Origin: Brachyhypopomus gauderio
Lineage: Eukaryota > Chordata > Actinopteri > Gymnotiformes > Hypopomidae
Length of the DNA: 64,000 nucleotides
NCBI RefSeq assembly: GCF_052324685.1
Contig: NC_135218.1
Coordinates: 24,604,601-24,668,600 of the forward strand
Direction of reading: 5' to 3'
Part shown: positions 33,286 to 44,232 of the stretch, piece after piece
Numbering within the stretch: position 1 is the first letter of the stretch
Layout: every line of letters begins with the position of its first letter
Notes under the pieces: model-generated
Seen by the model: only the letters and a program-made list of their open reading frames with translations
Told to the model about the DNA's origin: nothing
The model's database searches: none
Translations under genes and position numbers: made by a program

Positions 33286-34118
33286 GATAATGGCAGGTTA
33301 GGACGATGCAATCTTCATTTGTGTGAACTGAGACAAAGGAAAATGTGAAATTAAACCTTCCAATTCTGAGATTTCTCAACAGGCCGAAATGAAACCAGTA
33401 TCTCATTACAGTACCCCTTTCAGTTACTTATTAGTCATTTTCGTTCTTAGTTTTTTAATATTACTTTATCAGGTAAAGGATAAATCTTTTAGGTGCAACA
33501 TTTTGCTCACTGAATTTATCTAAACAGAATCTAAAGTGAAATAAAGAAGAAAACACATTTGAACATGTCATTATAAGACGAGATGAAATCCCCCAGCATT
33601 ATTGATGTGGGGTTTTTTTCTTCACAGTTCTATGCTTTCAGAACTAACTGCTGTATCTACACCATCAGAGGGCAGTTCTCCATAATGTTTACTTATGTGC
33701 AGATATGAGTAATGTTTATGTGCAATTATGAATAATGTTTACTTATATACAGCTATGAATAATGTTTATGTGCAGCTATGAATAATGTTTATTGATGTGA
33801 GGATGAATAGCATCTCTCTTCATTCATTTGTGTTAATCTTTCATTTAAGGATAAAATTCACAAGAAGCAGGCAATCATATAAGAGCAAGAGGGCTAACAT
33901 ACACAGAGCAGCATGGTAGTTAACACATTTGCCTCTTATAACTCTCTTATATCTCTTATAACTCTCTTATAACTCTTATAACGCTCTTATAACTCTTATA
34001 ACTAGTGCCTTGGAGTCATGTCCCTGTCTGAGTGGAGTTTCCTCCTGTAGTCTTAAAATATGGAGGCTAGGTTGATTAGATATTCTAAGTTGTCCTGTAT
34101 TAGTGTGAACTCTGCATG
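33286..34118. other. Intergenic DNA with minor repeats
   Basis: An imperfect repeat around atgaataatgttta (about 33690-33795) and a ctcttataa repeat (about 33935-34000) are the only structures seen. Confidence 0.5.
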
Positions 34119-34119
34119 C

Positions 34120-34172
<53 letters not shown>

Positions 34173-34371
34173 TGCGCGCGCATGTGTGTGTGTGTGCACA
34201 TGTGCGTGTGTGCGTGCATGCGTGTGTGTATGTGTGTGCGTGTGCACATGCATATGTGTGTGTGTGTGTGTGCGTATTTGTGTGTGTGCTTGTCCACTTG
34301 TGTGTGTGTGTATGTGTCTGTGCGTGTATGTGTTTGTGTGTGCGCGCGCATGTGTGCATGTGTACGTGTGT

Positions 34372-34407
<36 letters not shown>

Positions 34408-34411
34408 ACGC

Positions 34412-34453
<42 letters not shown>

Positions 34454-34456
34454 CCT
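34119..34456. repeat. Long compound (GT)n microsatellite
   Basis: About 340 bp of GT dinucleotides with gc, ca and ta interruptions, including gcgcgcgc and cgcgcg patches. Long Cys/Val and His/Thr ORFs over it on both strands are repeat translations. Alternating purine-pyrimidine sequence of this length can adopt Z-DNA. Confidence 0.96.
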
Positions 34457-35420
34457 CTTTTTCCATGCACCTGGTTCAGTGCCCCAAAGGGTTTCTGTGG
34501 TTTCTGAGTGTGCTGTGTGCAAATTGTCTGCTTCTTTTCATTGGTGTATGTGTGTGTGTGTGTGTGATTTGATTCTGAAAACTGACATCTGTGTCCTTGG
34601 GTTTGCAAAAGGTGCTACATAAATTATATAAATGTCTCTCATAATAATACAGTGTTGTGTAAGCTGATGTTTTTAGTGCTGTTACCATCATCAGCCCTCA
34701 AATGGATGTTTCATCCTGTAGATGACTGGACCCACCGTCATATTTTCATAAGTAATCTCTGATTTTCCCAAATCAGTATTTGTTATATATACCAGAAAGG
34801 CTTTTCACCAGCAAATGGCCTTAATCATTTGAGTTAGATCAGAGAGTAGTATTACTCCATGGCAAGGACACCGGATCGGAACCGATGTCCTCAGGCCAAG
34901 CTGATATATTTGGACTCTGAGGAGACCTCCTGTCTTCAATGGTGGCTTTGCTGGAATCACAAGGAACGTGAATATATTCCTCTGAATACAATCTAGAGTG
35001 TGTCTATGAAGATAAATATGTGTTGTACAGTTGGTGTTGTACAGTTGGGTGTACAGCTGAGCCCGAATCTTCAGATTGATGGCCCTCACCACAACAGAGC
35101 GCTATAGCATTTAGCTTCCTGATAGTTTCAGGACAGTAAAATCTCAACTACACTTCTGCTTTGAAGACCACGCAGATGCTTGTCATATGCAACCACCCTA
35201 CACCAAATGACGATACACCAAAAGACCTGTGTTCAGCCTATAAGACCAGTGTACAGCCAATAAGACCTGTGTTCAGCCAATAAGACCTGTGTTCAACCAA
35301 TCAGACCTGTGTTCAGCAAACACGTTGCTCTAATGAACACAAATGTCATGAGTTCTCCATCCAATCAGATACTCCTCTCAACATTCTAATATCCTGGTCC
35401 TTTTAATCATGCAACATCTG
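34457..35420. other. Intergenic DNA, no gene seen
   Basis: A short imperfect repeat (taagacctgtgttcagccaa, about 35222-35310) is present. No exon or mobile element was recognised. Confidence 0.45.
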
Positions 35421-35435
35421 CAGTGGGGACGCAGA

Positions 35436-35823
35436 GATGGAGAAGTAACCACTAGGACTAAGACTAGGTAGAGATGAAGACGTAACCACTAGGACTAAGA
35501 CTAGGTAGAGATGAAGATGTAACCACTAGGACTAAGACTACCTGCAGTAGGTCAGGTAGAGATGAAGATGTAACCACTAGGACTAAGACTACCTGCAGTA
35601 GGTCAGGTAGAGATGAAGATGTAACCACTAGGACTAAGACTACCTGCAGTGGGTCAGGTAGAGATGAAGATGTAACCACTAGGACTAAGACTACCTGCAG
35701 TGGGTCAGGTAGAGATGAAGATGTAACCACTAGGACTAAGACTACCTGCAGTAGGTCAGGTAGAGATGAAGATGTAACCACTAGGACTAAGACTACCTGC
35801 AGTTGGTCAGGTAGAGATGAAGC
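35436..35823. repeat. 51-bp minisatellite, about 7 copies
   Basis: Unit of 51 bp containing gtaaccactaggactaagac, tacctgcagtaggtcag and gtagagatgaagat. The first copies lack the tacctgcag section. As 51 is 17 codons, a periodic 127-codon minus-strand ORF runs through it. I treat that ORF as non-coding. Confidence 0.95.
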
Positions 35824-36362
35824 GTGAAAGAACTCTACACGTGTCATCTCTTGCAGTATTATGTACAGTATTTGTATTTACATTGTTTGGAGAAAAGATG
35901 CTTTCTTATTACAGAATGCATCCTAGATAGCTGCGTAGATAGGTTAGATTTCAAGATAGCCTTGAGCCAGACTAGTATTAAACTTCAGGAATCAAGGCCA
36001 TTACGTAGTATTGCAAATAAACCACAGGAATAAAAAAAAAACGATACCTAGAAGTGCAAATAAATATAGACATAAATAAACATACAATATAAAGTACAAG
36101 AACAACAAGTGATATCTGTGGTGTTAGTGATCATAGTGACTCAACAAACAGTCTTCAGTCTACGTTTGAAAATCACAAGAGATCCTGCATTCCGAACAGC
36201 TAGCGGAAGTGTGAATGCTAGCAGAAGTTTATGTGTGGAAAGGGTCCTCTTAAAGTGTGTATGAAATGTGTATTTGAAGATTTCTAAGGGACACACAGAT
36301 CATCCATTTATGATCTACTGGTACGTATAGTGCTGAACTGATTTATTTTTAGATTTATAAGC
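35824..36362. other. Intergenic DNA left of the hAT element
   Basis: No gene or repeat recognised. Part of it (about 36200-36360) reads like sequence seen again at 48890-48985 (tagtgctgaactg and attataaacatgtct-like), suggesting an old dispersed repeat. Confidence 0.35.
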
Positions 36363-36370
36363 ATATCTAG

Positions 36371-36664
36371 CAGAGGTGGGGACTCGAGTCACATGACTTG
36401 GACTCGAGTCAGACTCGAGTCATTAATATTAAGACTTTTGACTTGACTTGAAAAAATATTCAGAGACTTAGACTTGACTTGGACTTTTACACCAATAACT
36501 TGGGACTTGAATTGGACTTGAACCTGTTTACTTGCAAAGACTTGATTTTTTTACCCCAAATCTAAATTTTAAAACGCATATTAATATTTATAATGTGCGC
36601 CCCATTAATTTCATTTCCGTCCTTCTGACGCAGACCGGTCCTCTGCTTTTCCACACTCTGTACG

Positions 36665-36725
<61 letters not shown>

Positions 36726-37859
36726 AGCTGCAGCACAACCAATCAAATGGGGGGGTCAGCGAACGTGAATTGTTACCGGGCGGGGTGTAAAATGGACACA
36801 AATTCCATCTTATATGGAAAGTATTATATCGCGATCGATCGATCGCCAGTAGTTGGTGCCAGAGCGAACTAGTAACTCATTGAATCATAGATAAGGATCA
36901 GAGGTAAATAAACTAGATTTTTTTTTCGGCGTGAGAAATCGGATGTGTGGCGTGTGAGCGTGTGAAGGTGGTCAAATGCGTGTGTCTCACGCTCAATGCG
37001 TGAGAGTTGGCAACCCTGGGTTCTGTATCTGAACTCAGGGAAGATAGCCTCTCTCTGTCACCATCATATCCAGTTCTATCTCAGCATGGATTGTGTATTT
37101 GAAGACATCTACGTCGAGAAAAAAAATATTGACAAAAGTGGAGCGAGTTTTCAGCTATGGGGACATCATTCTACGGCCTCATCGTGCACAAATGACATAC
37201 AGACTTTTGGCCAGTTTGGTCTTTTGCAAATGCAATGCAGAATAGTTTACTGAAATGTCTAAAGTTGCATTCCTGATTCCTGTTAATTGTTCAGTTCTTA
37301 TATTTGTTTGTCTTGTGTCACTCACACATGGACACACATGTTCTCCAAGAAACCAGATAAGAGAAGAGAGGGAAAAATGCTGTTATGGTTCTTTGTATTG
37401 TACTGTGAAAATATCAGCACTTTTTATTTGAACATGGAGTTCTACTTATGACTTTTTCACAGAATATTTATTTCTGGAAAATTGTAGTTTAAAGTATGAA
37501 TATTTTTGCAGCTAATTTTAACAAATTGAACTGTGCAATAAAGAGGTGTAATTTAAATTTTTTTTATACTTTGTGTTTTCAGTTGCACATGTTTTATCAA
37601 GATTTGAGGAGAATTTAAAAAAGAACACGTCTATTATTTACATTTGAAATATACCTGCAACATTGGTAAAAAAAAAAAAAAGACTCGAAAGGACTTGAAA
37701 TTCCAAGTTTCAGACTTGGGACTTGACTTGACTGTTGCCTGTCTTGACTCGAGACTTGACTTGACTTGACTGTCTTTGCTTGAGACTTGACTCGGGACTT
37801 GAGGATAAAGACTTGGACTTACTTGAGACTTGCAAAACACTGACTTGGTCCCACCTCTG
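36371..37859. mobile_element. Non-autonomous hAT-type DNA transposon, 1489 bp
   Basis: The ends are CAGAGGTGGG (left) and its inverse CCCACCTCTG (right). They are flanked by perfect 8-bp direct repeats atatctag at 36363-36370 and 37860-37867, the target duplication length of hAT elements. Subterminal arms are packed with gacttgactcgag-type repeats in opposite orientation at the two ends. There is no transposase ORF. Inside lie a (GT)n run (about 36667-36717) and a segment ending gttggcaaccctg (about 36790-37018) that recurs at 48132-48345, so this may itself be a nested insertion. Confidence 0.88.
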
Positions 37860-37867
37860 ATATCTAG

Positions 37868-38059
37868 GATGTTAAATTATGGTTCATGAAAGGGGTATTA
37901 CATCATATAACGCAAATGAGTGAAAGTGACCAAACAGAACACACAATATAGACAGATTATGTCTGAAGGTCAGAGGCTATTTAAGTGTTCTAGAATGTCA
38001 GATCATTTCCGAGAGTTCTACTGATCTTTTTTCTTTTCTCTCTCCTTTTCTGTCTCTCT

Positions 38060-38105
<46 letters not shown>

Positions 38106-38596
38106 TGCTCAAGTATGAGTTTTATCATAATAAGAAACATTTTAAAAATATATTTTTTCTTCTGTCAAATGCATCATTATTTAGCAGTTCGACAAATAAC
38201 CAAACTTATTATTGATGGGAAAAAAAATGTGTTGACATCTTTGAAAGAAAAAAACATTTGTGCTTTTACTTGTAAATATTTGTCTAATACCTCCCCCTTT
38301 CCTGCTTGAGTTTTGTTTTCATAAAAGAGCGCAGCTCGGCTGCCGCACCTGAAACCACACGTGGTCGGTTTCTCCTTTGCGGTCAGTTGACCTTTTTTTC
38401 AAGCACAAAAACAGATGGGTCTCTGCTCTCACACATGAGCCGGCCGCACCAGCCAACCTCTGTTAACACACGGTGAGCGGGCCTGCTCACACCCCCCCCC
38501 CCCCCCCCCCTTCATCTGGCGGGTCGGTCTCCTCTTGATTCCTACGTCTTAAGTGTTGGCGTCATGTAACCATTAAATTCAAGCTACACTCAGCTA
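37868..38596. other. Intergenic DNA with CT microsatellite and poly-C
   Basis: Holds (CT)n at about 38062-38103 and an uninterrupted C tract of about 20 at about 38491-38510. No gene seen. Confidence 0.5.
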
Positions 38597-38789
38597 CAGT
38601 TGTGATCAAATTTATTCAACCCCCACTGAAATAAAGTGTTTTGGCCAGTTTGACATTGATTTTGATCATTTCAGTCATCTTATTTACAATTATATCAAAG
38701 AGGCACTTATAAATTAGACAAACATAACATAATATTTATGATGGAATAACCACAAATGTCTTTACTGTGCTCACATCATTTTCAGTTTT

Positions 38790-38966
38790 TAGATAGGAAC
38801 AATATTCCATTTGTTCACGTCGCTTTAATGAATACAACAGTGAAATTACAATAATCAAACAAGTTATTGACGTGTCTCTGAATGCTATACGGCATCACTT
38901 TAACATGTTATACACTTCCTGTTTTCCCGTGTCACCGTATAACGTAACGTAGTGCAACATTCTCTA
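38790..38966 (-). repeat. 3' LTR of the gypsy-like element
   Basis: 177 bp, the same as 44056-44232 by direct comparison. Adjacent on the inner side is a purine-rich tract (minus strand cggggggaga), the expected plus-strand primer. Confidence 0.92.
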
Positions 38967-39116
38967 TCTCCCCCCGAGCCTTTAACACCCGTAAACAAAG
39001 GCTGAAGAATAACAAAATGCAGGTAGCATAAATAGTGCAGAAACAATGGCAAACAGTGAACTAAGCGGTAACGTACACCGAAACAAATCGTACTATGCCC
39101 AGAAACCCATTAAAGG

Positions 39117-41396
39117 CTACCCTACAACATAGTCTTTGTGCCAGGCAGGCACGCCGGACGGCCTTGTGGACCGCCGCAAGCCCATCGCAGGTGGCACGTC
39201 GGGCGATGGAGGCGGGGCAGCCGCAGGGGCTACAGGAGCAGGCGACGTAGGGAGGGGGCCTTGGGCTGAGGCCACTGGTGTGAGAGGCCTCCCAGCGAGC
39301 CGGGAAGAGTCCAAGGGAGGCAGGGCAACAGGCAAGGTGCTCAGAGGCAAGGGGGATCCTGGCCCCGTCGCAGTCGTCGCTGGACCATCCAGAGGGCCGG
39401 ACAGCAGTGGCAGCGTGACAGGCGGTGGGGTGCTAGCGCGAGTTGCCAGATCGTCGTGGATAGACCGGGGGGCAGGCAGGCTGTTGTGAACGGGGTGGAA
39501 CCTGCACAGGAATCTCCGGTTCCGAAGGGAGACCCTGCCTGATCCATCAACCTTGACCACGTACTGATCATGCTGGCGCACCTCAACGACGCGGCCAGTC
39601 CTGTCCCATTTGTTGGGGTAAGGCCCGGTCTGGTTCTGCATGCGTACCAAGTCCCCCACTTTGAGGGGTGGCAGACGTTTGGTGTGCTCCGCCCAATTGT
39701 CAGCTGCGCGGATGTGTCGTTTGCGGAGGGCCTCCTCCCTCAGTGTCAGAGTCTCACGCCACGTTGCATGGGGCCTGTATCTCCCGGGTGGAATCGGGAT
39801 GAAGTCCCGTATTGGCCGGCCGAAGACGCACATCGCAGGGGAAAGTTTCGTGTCAGGGTCGGGTGTGTTGCGGTAATGCAGTATCGCCCTCTGTACGGAG
39901 TCGGTGTCCAGTTCCCCTTTCGGGCCAGTGTTGTCTGTGATGAGCCGCTTCATCGTCTTGACGCCGATCTCAGCACGGCAGTTGCTGTGGGGGAAGGCCA
40001 CAGACGCGAGGCGGTGGTGCACGCCCCATCTACGCAGGAAGGATCTGGTGTCAGCAGAGGTGAATTCGGGCCCCCCGTCGGACGCTAGTTCTTCAGGCGT
40101 CCCGTATGTGGCGAAGGCCCGGCGCAGGTGGCATATGAGGTCTGCGGCGCCACCCTCAGACCTGGATATGACCGGCCAGTTAGAGTAACGGTCCACTATC
40201 ACAAGGTAGTGTACACCTCTGTGCATGAAGAAGTCAGCACACACAGCCTGGAAGGGGTACACGGGCAAGATGGGGGGAGTCGGTGGCGCAGCAGGCTGAG
40301 AGGGCGCCATCCGATGACAGTGTTCGCAGTCATTCCGAGTGGCAAGGATGTCGGCCGACATGCCCGGCCAGAATACAGATGATTCGGCACGGGCGGTCAT
40401 CATGGAGACACCCTGGTGAGCGGCGTGCAGGGCGTCCAGCACCTCGCTGCGGAGAGAGGGCGGTATCACCACCCTGTCCCTGTACAGGACAACCCCATCA
40501 GCTGACGTAATGTCCTCGCGATACTGGTGGAAGCCACGGATTGCCGCAGGCATCCCCGCCCTGGATTCGGGAAAGCCGTCTGCCGCCATCTCCTCTAGCA
40601 CTCGCATGTCATCATCACTGCTGGTGGCCTCCCTGACGCGGTCCCATGTCACAGACTGCAGTGACTCAAGACCTGCAGCGCACCAGGTCAGGTCACCACC
40701 GTCATCGTCACCCACGGGCCCCATCCGTCGAATGAGAGACAGAACATCGGCGTGAGCGTTGGGTGAGAGGTGGGTTACCACGGCAGCGTTATCGTCTGGG
40801 AGATCCATGGGCGATGGGCAAGGCGTGCCAACTGGTCTGCGCGACATGGCGTCCGCTGCCCTGTTCTTCATGCCCGGGACATGTATGATGCGAAAGCGGT
40901 AGCGCAGGGTCTTTTCCTTGAGGTTCCTGAGGCGAGGGTTGGGTATGTCGTCGAGCGCCCTATCGCCGAGGAGCTTGAGCAATGGCTTGTGGTCGACAGC
41001 CACGATGAGGTCCTTGCAGCCCAACACGAAGTAGCGGGCCTTGTCCAACGCGTCGGCGACAGCAAGTGCCTCACCTTCTATGGGTGCGTATCTAGACTCA
41101 GCAGCATGGGTGAACCTGCTCCCGACCAGGGTCACCTTCCAGCCATCGGTGCAGCAGAATGGTTTGATTGGAGTGCACTTGCAGTGCTTCTGGAACAGCC
41201 AGAAACCGACCCCCTCCTTTGACCAGTCTGTAGCAAGGCATGTGGGCTTGGACTTGTCGAAGATGCGGACACCACACTCGATCTCTCGGACGATCGTCTC
41301 CTTGGACTCACGGAAGACATCCTCCAGCTCTGAGGACCATTCAAAGCGCACGCCATTCTGCAGGAGTCTCCGGAACGGTTGCATGCGCTCAGCCAT
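39117..41396 (-). CDS. Pol C-terminal part: RNase H and integrase
   Basis: 759-codon frame, in register with the upstream gag-pol frame but separated from it by one stop codon (41406-41408). From the N-terminus: end of the RT thumb/connection, RNase H ([15 protein letters not shown] and AVDHKPL), and the integrase zinc finger (HAAHQG ... CEHCHR). The integrase core carries acidic residues in [14 protein letters not shown] and RAEIGVKT. A small C-terminal domain follows (VGDLVRMQ ... [12 protein letters not shown]), then a proline/serine-rich tail. The order RT-RNase H-integrase is that of Ty3/gypsy elements. The ATG at 41396 is probably not a natural start. The region was presumably translated as one polyprotein before the stop arose. 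Confidence 0.9.
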   Translation of the reverse strand: MAERMQPFRRLLQNGVRFEWSSELEDVFRESKETIVREIECGVRIFDKSKPTCLATDWSKEGVGFWLFQKHCKCTPIKPFCCTDGWKVTLVGSRFTHAAESRYAPIEGEALAVADALDKARYFVLGCKDLIVAVDHKPLLKLLGDRALDDIPNPRLRNLKEKTLRYRFRIIHVPGMKNRAADAMSRRPVGTPCPSPMDLPDDNAAVVTHLSPNAHADVLSLIRRMGPVGDDDGGDLTWCAAGLESLQSVTWDRVREATSSDDDMRVLEEMAADGFPESRAGMPAAIRGFHQYREDITSADGVVLYRDRVVIPPSLRSEVLDALHAAHQGVSMMTARAESSVFWPGMSADILATRNDCEHCHRMAPSQPAAPPTPPILPVYPFQAVCADFFMHRGVHYLVIVDRYSNWPVISRSEGGAADLICHLRRAFATYGTPEELASDGGPEFTSADTRSFLRRWGVHHRLASVAFPHSNCRAEIGVKTMKRLITDNTGPKGELDTDSVQRAILHYRNTPDPDTKLSPAMCVFGRPIRDFIPIPPGRYRPHATWRETLTLREEALRKRHIRAADNWAEHTKRLPPLKVGDLVRMQNQTGPYPNKWDRTGRVVEVRQHDQYVVKVDGSGRVSLRNRRFLCRFHPVHNSLPAPRSIHDDLATRASTPPPVTLPLLSGPLDGPATTATGPGSPLPLSTLPVALPPLDSSRLAGRPLTPVASAQGPLPTSPAPVAPAAAPPPSPDVPPAMGLRRSTRPSGVPAWHKDYVVG

Positions 41397-41405
41397 ACTG
41401 AAGGC

Positions 41406-43886
41406 TTAGGCCACCTGGTTGACTAGACCAAACCAGGACCTGACGTCGGTGACGTTACGTGGCCGGGGGAAGTCTCTGATGGCCTCCAGGTAACGACTGC
41501 ATGGCCGAACGTCAGTCATGGTGATGGTAAAGCCAGCGAAGTCCACCGTTGGTGAGGCGAAGACGAACTTGTCGGGGTTGAGGATGATGCCGTTCCTGCC
41601 GCAGATATCGAGCCATTGTGCCGCTTGGAAGTACGCTTCCTCGATGGTGTCAGCCCACAGCAATGAGTCGTCCACGCACTTCGTCTTGTTGCCAATATCC
41701 GCGACCACCTCGTCGTATCGCCGTGAGTAACCATCCCCCGATGCTATGTACCCTTGCGGGGCTGAGAGGTACCGGTATCTCCCCCATGGGGTGATGAAGG
41801 TCGTTTTGTGGCGGTCATCTTCGTGCAGTGGGACACTGTGGTAGCCATTCCAGGCATCGAACACGGTTTTGTACTTCCCGCTGGGTACCTGCCTCACCTG
41901 GTGGAATGGTGACTGTGTGTGGTGGGTCTCACGGAGGGCGTGCTTGTTCAGGGCCTGGAAGTCAACGGTGCGCCGTGGCTTGCCAGTCTTTTTCGCGCAT
42001 ATCACCATCCGGTGACACCATGTCACTGGTGTGCCAATGGGTACCTCCTCCAGCACGCCGAGGCGAACGTCCTGGTCGAGGCCGGCCTTTACTTCGCTCT
42101 GCCAGTGTATGGCCACTGGGATGGGGGTGTGGTGGGCCACTGGCACTGCGTCGTCGTCGAGCATGAGGCGAAGTGGGGGACCGGACATCCTTGGCAGGGG
42201 CTGATGAGGGCATGTATTGAACGTGCTCTGAGCGTATAGCTGTAGGAGGTGCTCCCGTAACGCCTCCCTGTTGGCCTCCGTGGCTGGCATGGGAATCGTG
42301 GTAGGTTTGGTTGGAGGCTCTGCACGTCGTGGGCAGTCACACGGGTCTGAGGCTGCCAGGTTGACTTCGCCGAGGGTTGGGAATTTGTCCGATATCATGC
42401 CGAGGTCCACGCAGGCTGTACGAGAGAGGAATATACGGTCTGAGGTGTCCGTCACGTATGTGACCTGACGCGTTTCCAACCTTCGGGCGTCACTGCTGCT
42501 GCCAGCGAACCTGACGATGGCGGCCCCGAGGATGCGTATTCCCTCATTGTTCGCAGCTCTCATGGTCATGGACACCGGGATGAGGTCGTCAGTGCTCAGA
42601 CCCAGCTGCTGGGCAACCTTGACGCCGATCAGACAGCTCTGGCAACCCGTGTCAGCCATGGCGGGTAGGGTCACAGCGCGGGTGTGTTTCCGAAGGTCAA
42701 GACCCAGTGCTTTGTAGTCCTCACGCTCGACAGCGAGGGTGAGGCGGATGTATGGTTGTGGGGTAGACGGGCGCTTCATCCATTTGTCGCACATGTCGTC
42801 ATACAGATGGTGGGCTAAGGGCAGTGTGCACACCTTGTTGTTGTCACCGTCCATGGTGAGCGTGCATAATTCGCCAAACGCTACCATCTGCTGTTCCTCG
42901 CACACTCCGTCAGCTTCTTCTGGTGGGGGTCTGGATGAGCGGCCACCTAGACAGACTTTGTCGAGGTGGTTTTGCCGGCTGCACTTCCGGCACGTCTTGC
43001 CATATGCGGGGCATTCAGTACGCCGGATGCGCCACTGTGGCGTCTTGCCATGGCCTGTCTCGCCACAATAGGTGCAGGTCCCCTCAGGTTTCGCCTTTGA
43101 TTTTTCCATTCTTTGGACCCCTTTGTTGCGGACGTCCTGTTGTTTCCCTCGCCGATATGAGCTGCTGATTGAGTCTGTGCTTTGGGGGTCGAGCAAGCGT
43201 GAGGCCGAGCGCTTTCCTGACTCTTTAGCTTCAATATACTCTATCATGTCTCTTAATGGCATATTTTGATTTTTTTCGCCCAGTAAGTCAAGCTGTATCT
43301 CTTGGTCTGCTATGCCTCGGGCAATCACATCACGTAATATTTCCTCAGTGAAGTCATTCATTTGGCCACAGCCCTCTTTAGTGCACCTCATTTCATATTT
43401 ACATGTGTCTGCTCGCCCCTTCAAGCGAGCATGGAATGACCTGATGGGCTCCTCATGCCCCTGCCGCATATTGGATAGGGCCACTCGAGCCACCATTGTG
43501 TTTTCTGCACGGACAGCGAGTGCCTTCATAGCTGAAAGGACGTCTTTTTCATCACTATCCACAAGACTACTGCCTGCCGCGCGAGTGAGGTCTTTTCTTA
43601 AATCCTCCTCGCAGCACTCTAGCAGCTGCGTGACGATGTCAGAACCGGCCAACTTAGTGCCCCTTTTGTATTCGTCCCAGCGGGTCAGGAAGTACGACCA
43701 TGTCTCGGCTGTCCCTGCCAACGCGATGGAGGGTCGTCTGAGCTTCTCTGCCTTAGCGCTCGTGTGCGGCTCTCTGGGGGCTGCAGTGTGAGTGGTCGCA
43801 TGGATGTTTAGCATTGCTGCCACCACTGCCGCCTCCGCATGTGTAGCCACATAGTCACAGCCCGCAATAGGGCAACGTACGCTCAT
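41406..43886 (-). CDS. Gag-protease-reverse transcriptase part of the polyprotein
   Basis: 826-codon frame. The N-terminus resembles a C2H2-like finger (CPIAGCDYVATHAEAA). It is followed by a gag-like region (WSYFLTRWDEYKRG and LLECCEEDLRKDL) and two cysteine/histidine knuckles around CTYCGETGHGKTP and CRKCSRQNHL. The aspartic protease motif is LPAMADTGCQSCLIG. The reverse transcriptase begins near VTWCHRMVICAKK and includes KTVFDAWNGYHSVPL, SAPQGY and the catalytic box CVDD rather than the common YVDD or FVDD. The frame ends at TAA (41406-41408) inside the region linking RT to RNase H. Because the next frame continues in register, this is a premature stop. Readthrough is possible but unproven. 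Confidence 0.9.
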   Translation of the reverse strand: MSVRCPIAGCDYVATHAEAAVVAAMLNIHATTHTAAPREPHTSAKAEKLRRPSIALAGTAETWSYFLTRWDEYKRGTKLAGSDIVTQLLECCEEDLRKDLTRAAGSSLVDSDEKDVLSAMKALAVRAENTMVARVALSNMRQGHEEPIRSFHARLKGRADTCKYEMRCTKEGCGQMNDFTEEILRDVIARGIADQEIQLDLLGEKNQNMPLRDMIEYIEAKESGKRSASRLLDPQSTDSISSSYRRGKQQDVRNKGVQRMEKSKAKPEGTCTYCGETGHGKTPQWRIRRTECPAYGKTCRKCSRQNHLDKVCLGGRSSRPPPEEADGVCEEQQMVAFGELCTLTMDGDNNKVCTLPLAHHLYDDMCDKWMKRPSTPQPYIRLTLAVEREDYKALGLDLRKHTRAVTLPAMADTGCQSCLIGVKVAQQLGLSTDDLIPVSMTMRAANNEGIRILGAAIVRFAGSSSDARRLETRQVTYVTDTSDRIFLSRTACVDLGMISDKFPTLGEVNLAASDPCDCPRRAEPPTKPTTIPMPATEANREALREHLLQLYAQSTFNTCPHQPLPRMSGPPLRLMLDDDAVPVAHHTPIPVAIHWQSEVKAGLDQDVRLGVLEEVPIGTPVTWCHRMVICAKKTGKPRRTVDFQALNKHALRETHHTQSPFHQVRQVPSGKYKTVFDAWNGYHSVPLHEDDRHKTTFITPWGRYRYLSAPQGYIASGDGYSRRYDEVVADIGNKTKCVDDSLLWADTIEEAYFQAAQWLDICGRNGIILNPDKFVFASPTVDFAGFTITMTDVRPCSRYLEAIRDFPRPRNVTDVRSWFGLVNQVA

Positions 43887-44009
43887 GTTTGTAGGGTCGT
43901 ACGGGTTTATATTTCACTCTCTTTGCCTTCGATGACGTATTAATTCACGAGTCAGCGGTGGCGGGTTATTCCTCAATGCATTAACCGTCTACTCACTCAT
44001 TATTCGCAT

Positions 44010-44055
44010 TCCAACGTTGGCGAGCTCCGTTTGGTAGAGCCTGAATGTTTGATTA
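44010..44055 (+). other. Primer-binding region resembling a tRNA 5' half
   Basis: Immediately inside the 5' LTR the plus strand reads gagctccgtttggtagagc then ctgaatgtttgatta. This folds as a tRNA D arm (GCTC/GAGC stem, TTGGTA loop), with a U at the position expected for U33 in a seven-base loop, and ends at the LTR. No complement to a tRNA 3' CCA end is visible. The arrangement recalls copia, whose primer is a cut tRNA 5' half. This is inference from a short resemblance. Confidence 0.35.
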
Positions 44056-44232
44056 TAGATAGGAACAATATTCCATTTGTTCACGTCGCTTTAATGAATA
44101 CAACAGTGAAATTACAATAATCAAACAAGTTATTGACGTGTCTCTGAATGCTATACGGCATCACTTTAACATGTTATACACTTCCTGTTTTCCCGTGTCA
44201 CCGTATAACGTAACGTAGTGCAACATTCTCTA
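44056..44232 (-). repeat. 5' LTR of the gypsy-like element
   Basis: 177 bp, identical to 38790-38966. Promoter elements inside it were not identified with confidence. An attaaa near its downstream end in transcript sense could serve as a polyadenylation signal. Confidence 0.92.

Noticed and set aside
33976..34622. His/Thr and Cys/Val ORFs of 127-210 codons
   Set aside because: Translations of a compound (GT)n tract.
35464..35847. 127-codon minus-strand ORF with repeated VVLVLVVTSSSLPD
   Set aside because: Translation of the 51-bp tandem repeat. The hydrophobic pattern is coincidental.
39136..43791. Many plus-strand ORFs across the retrotransposon
   Set aside because: Antisense shadows of the minus-strand gag-pol frames. 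No independent domain recognised.
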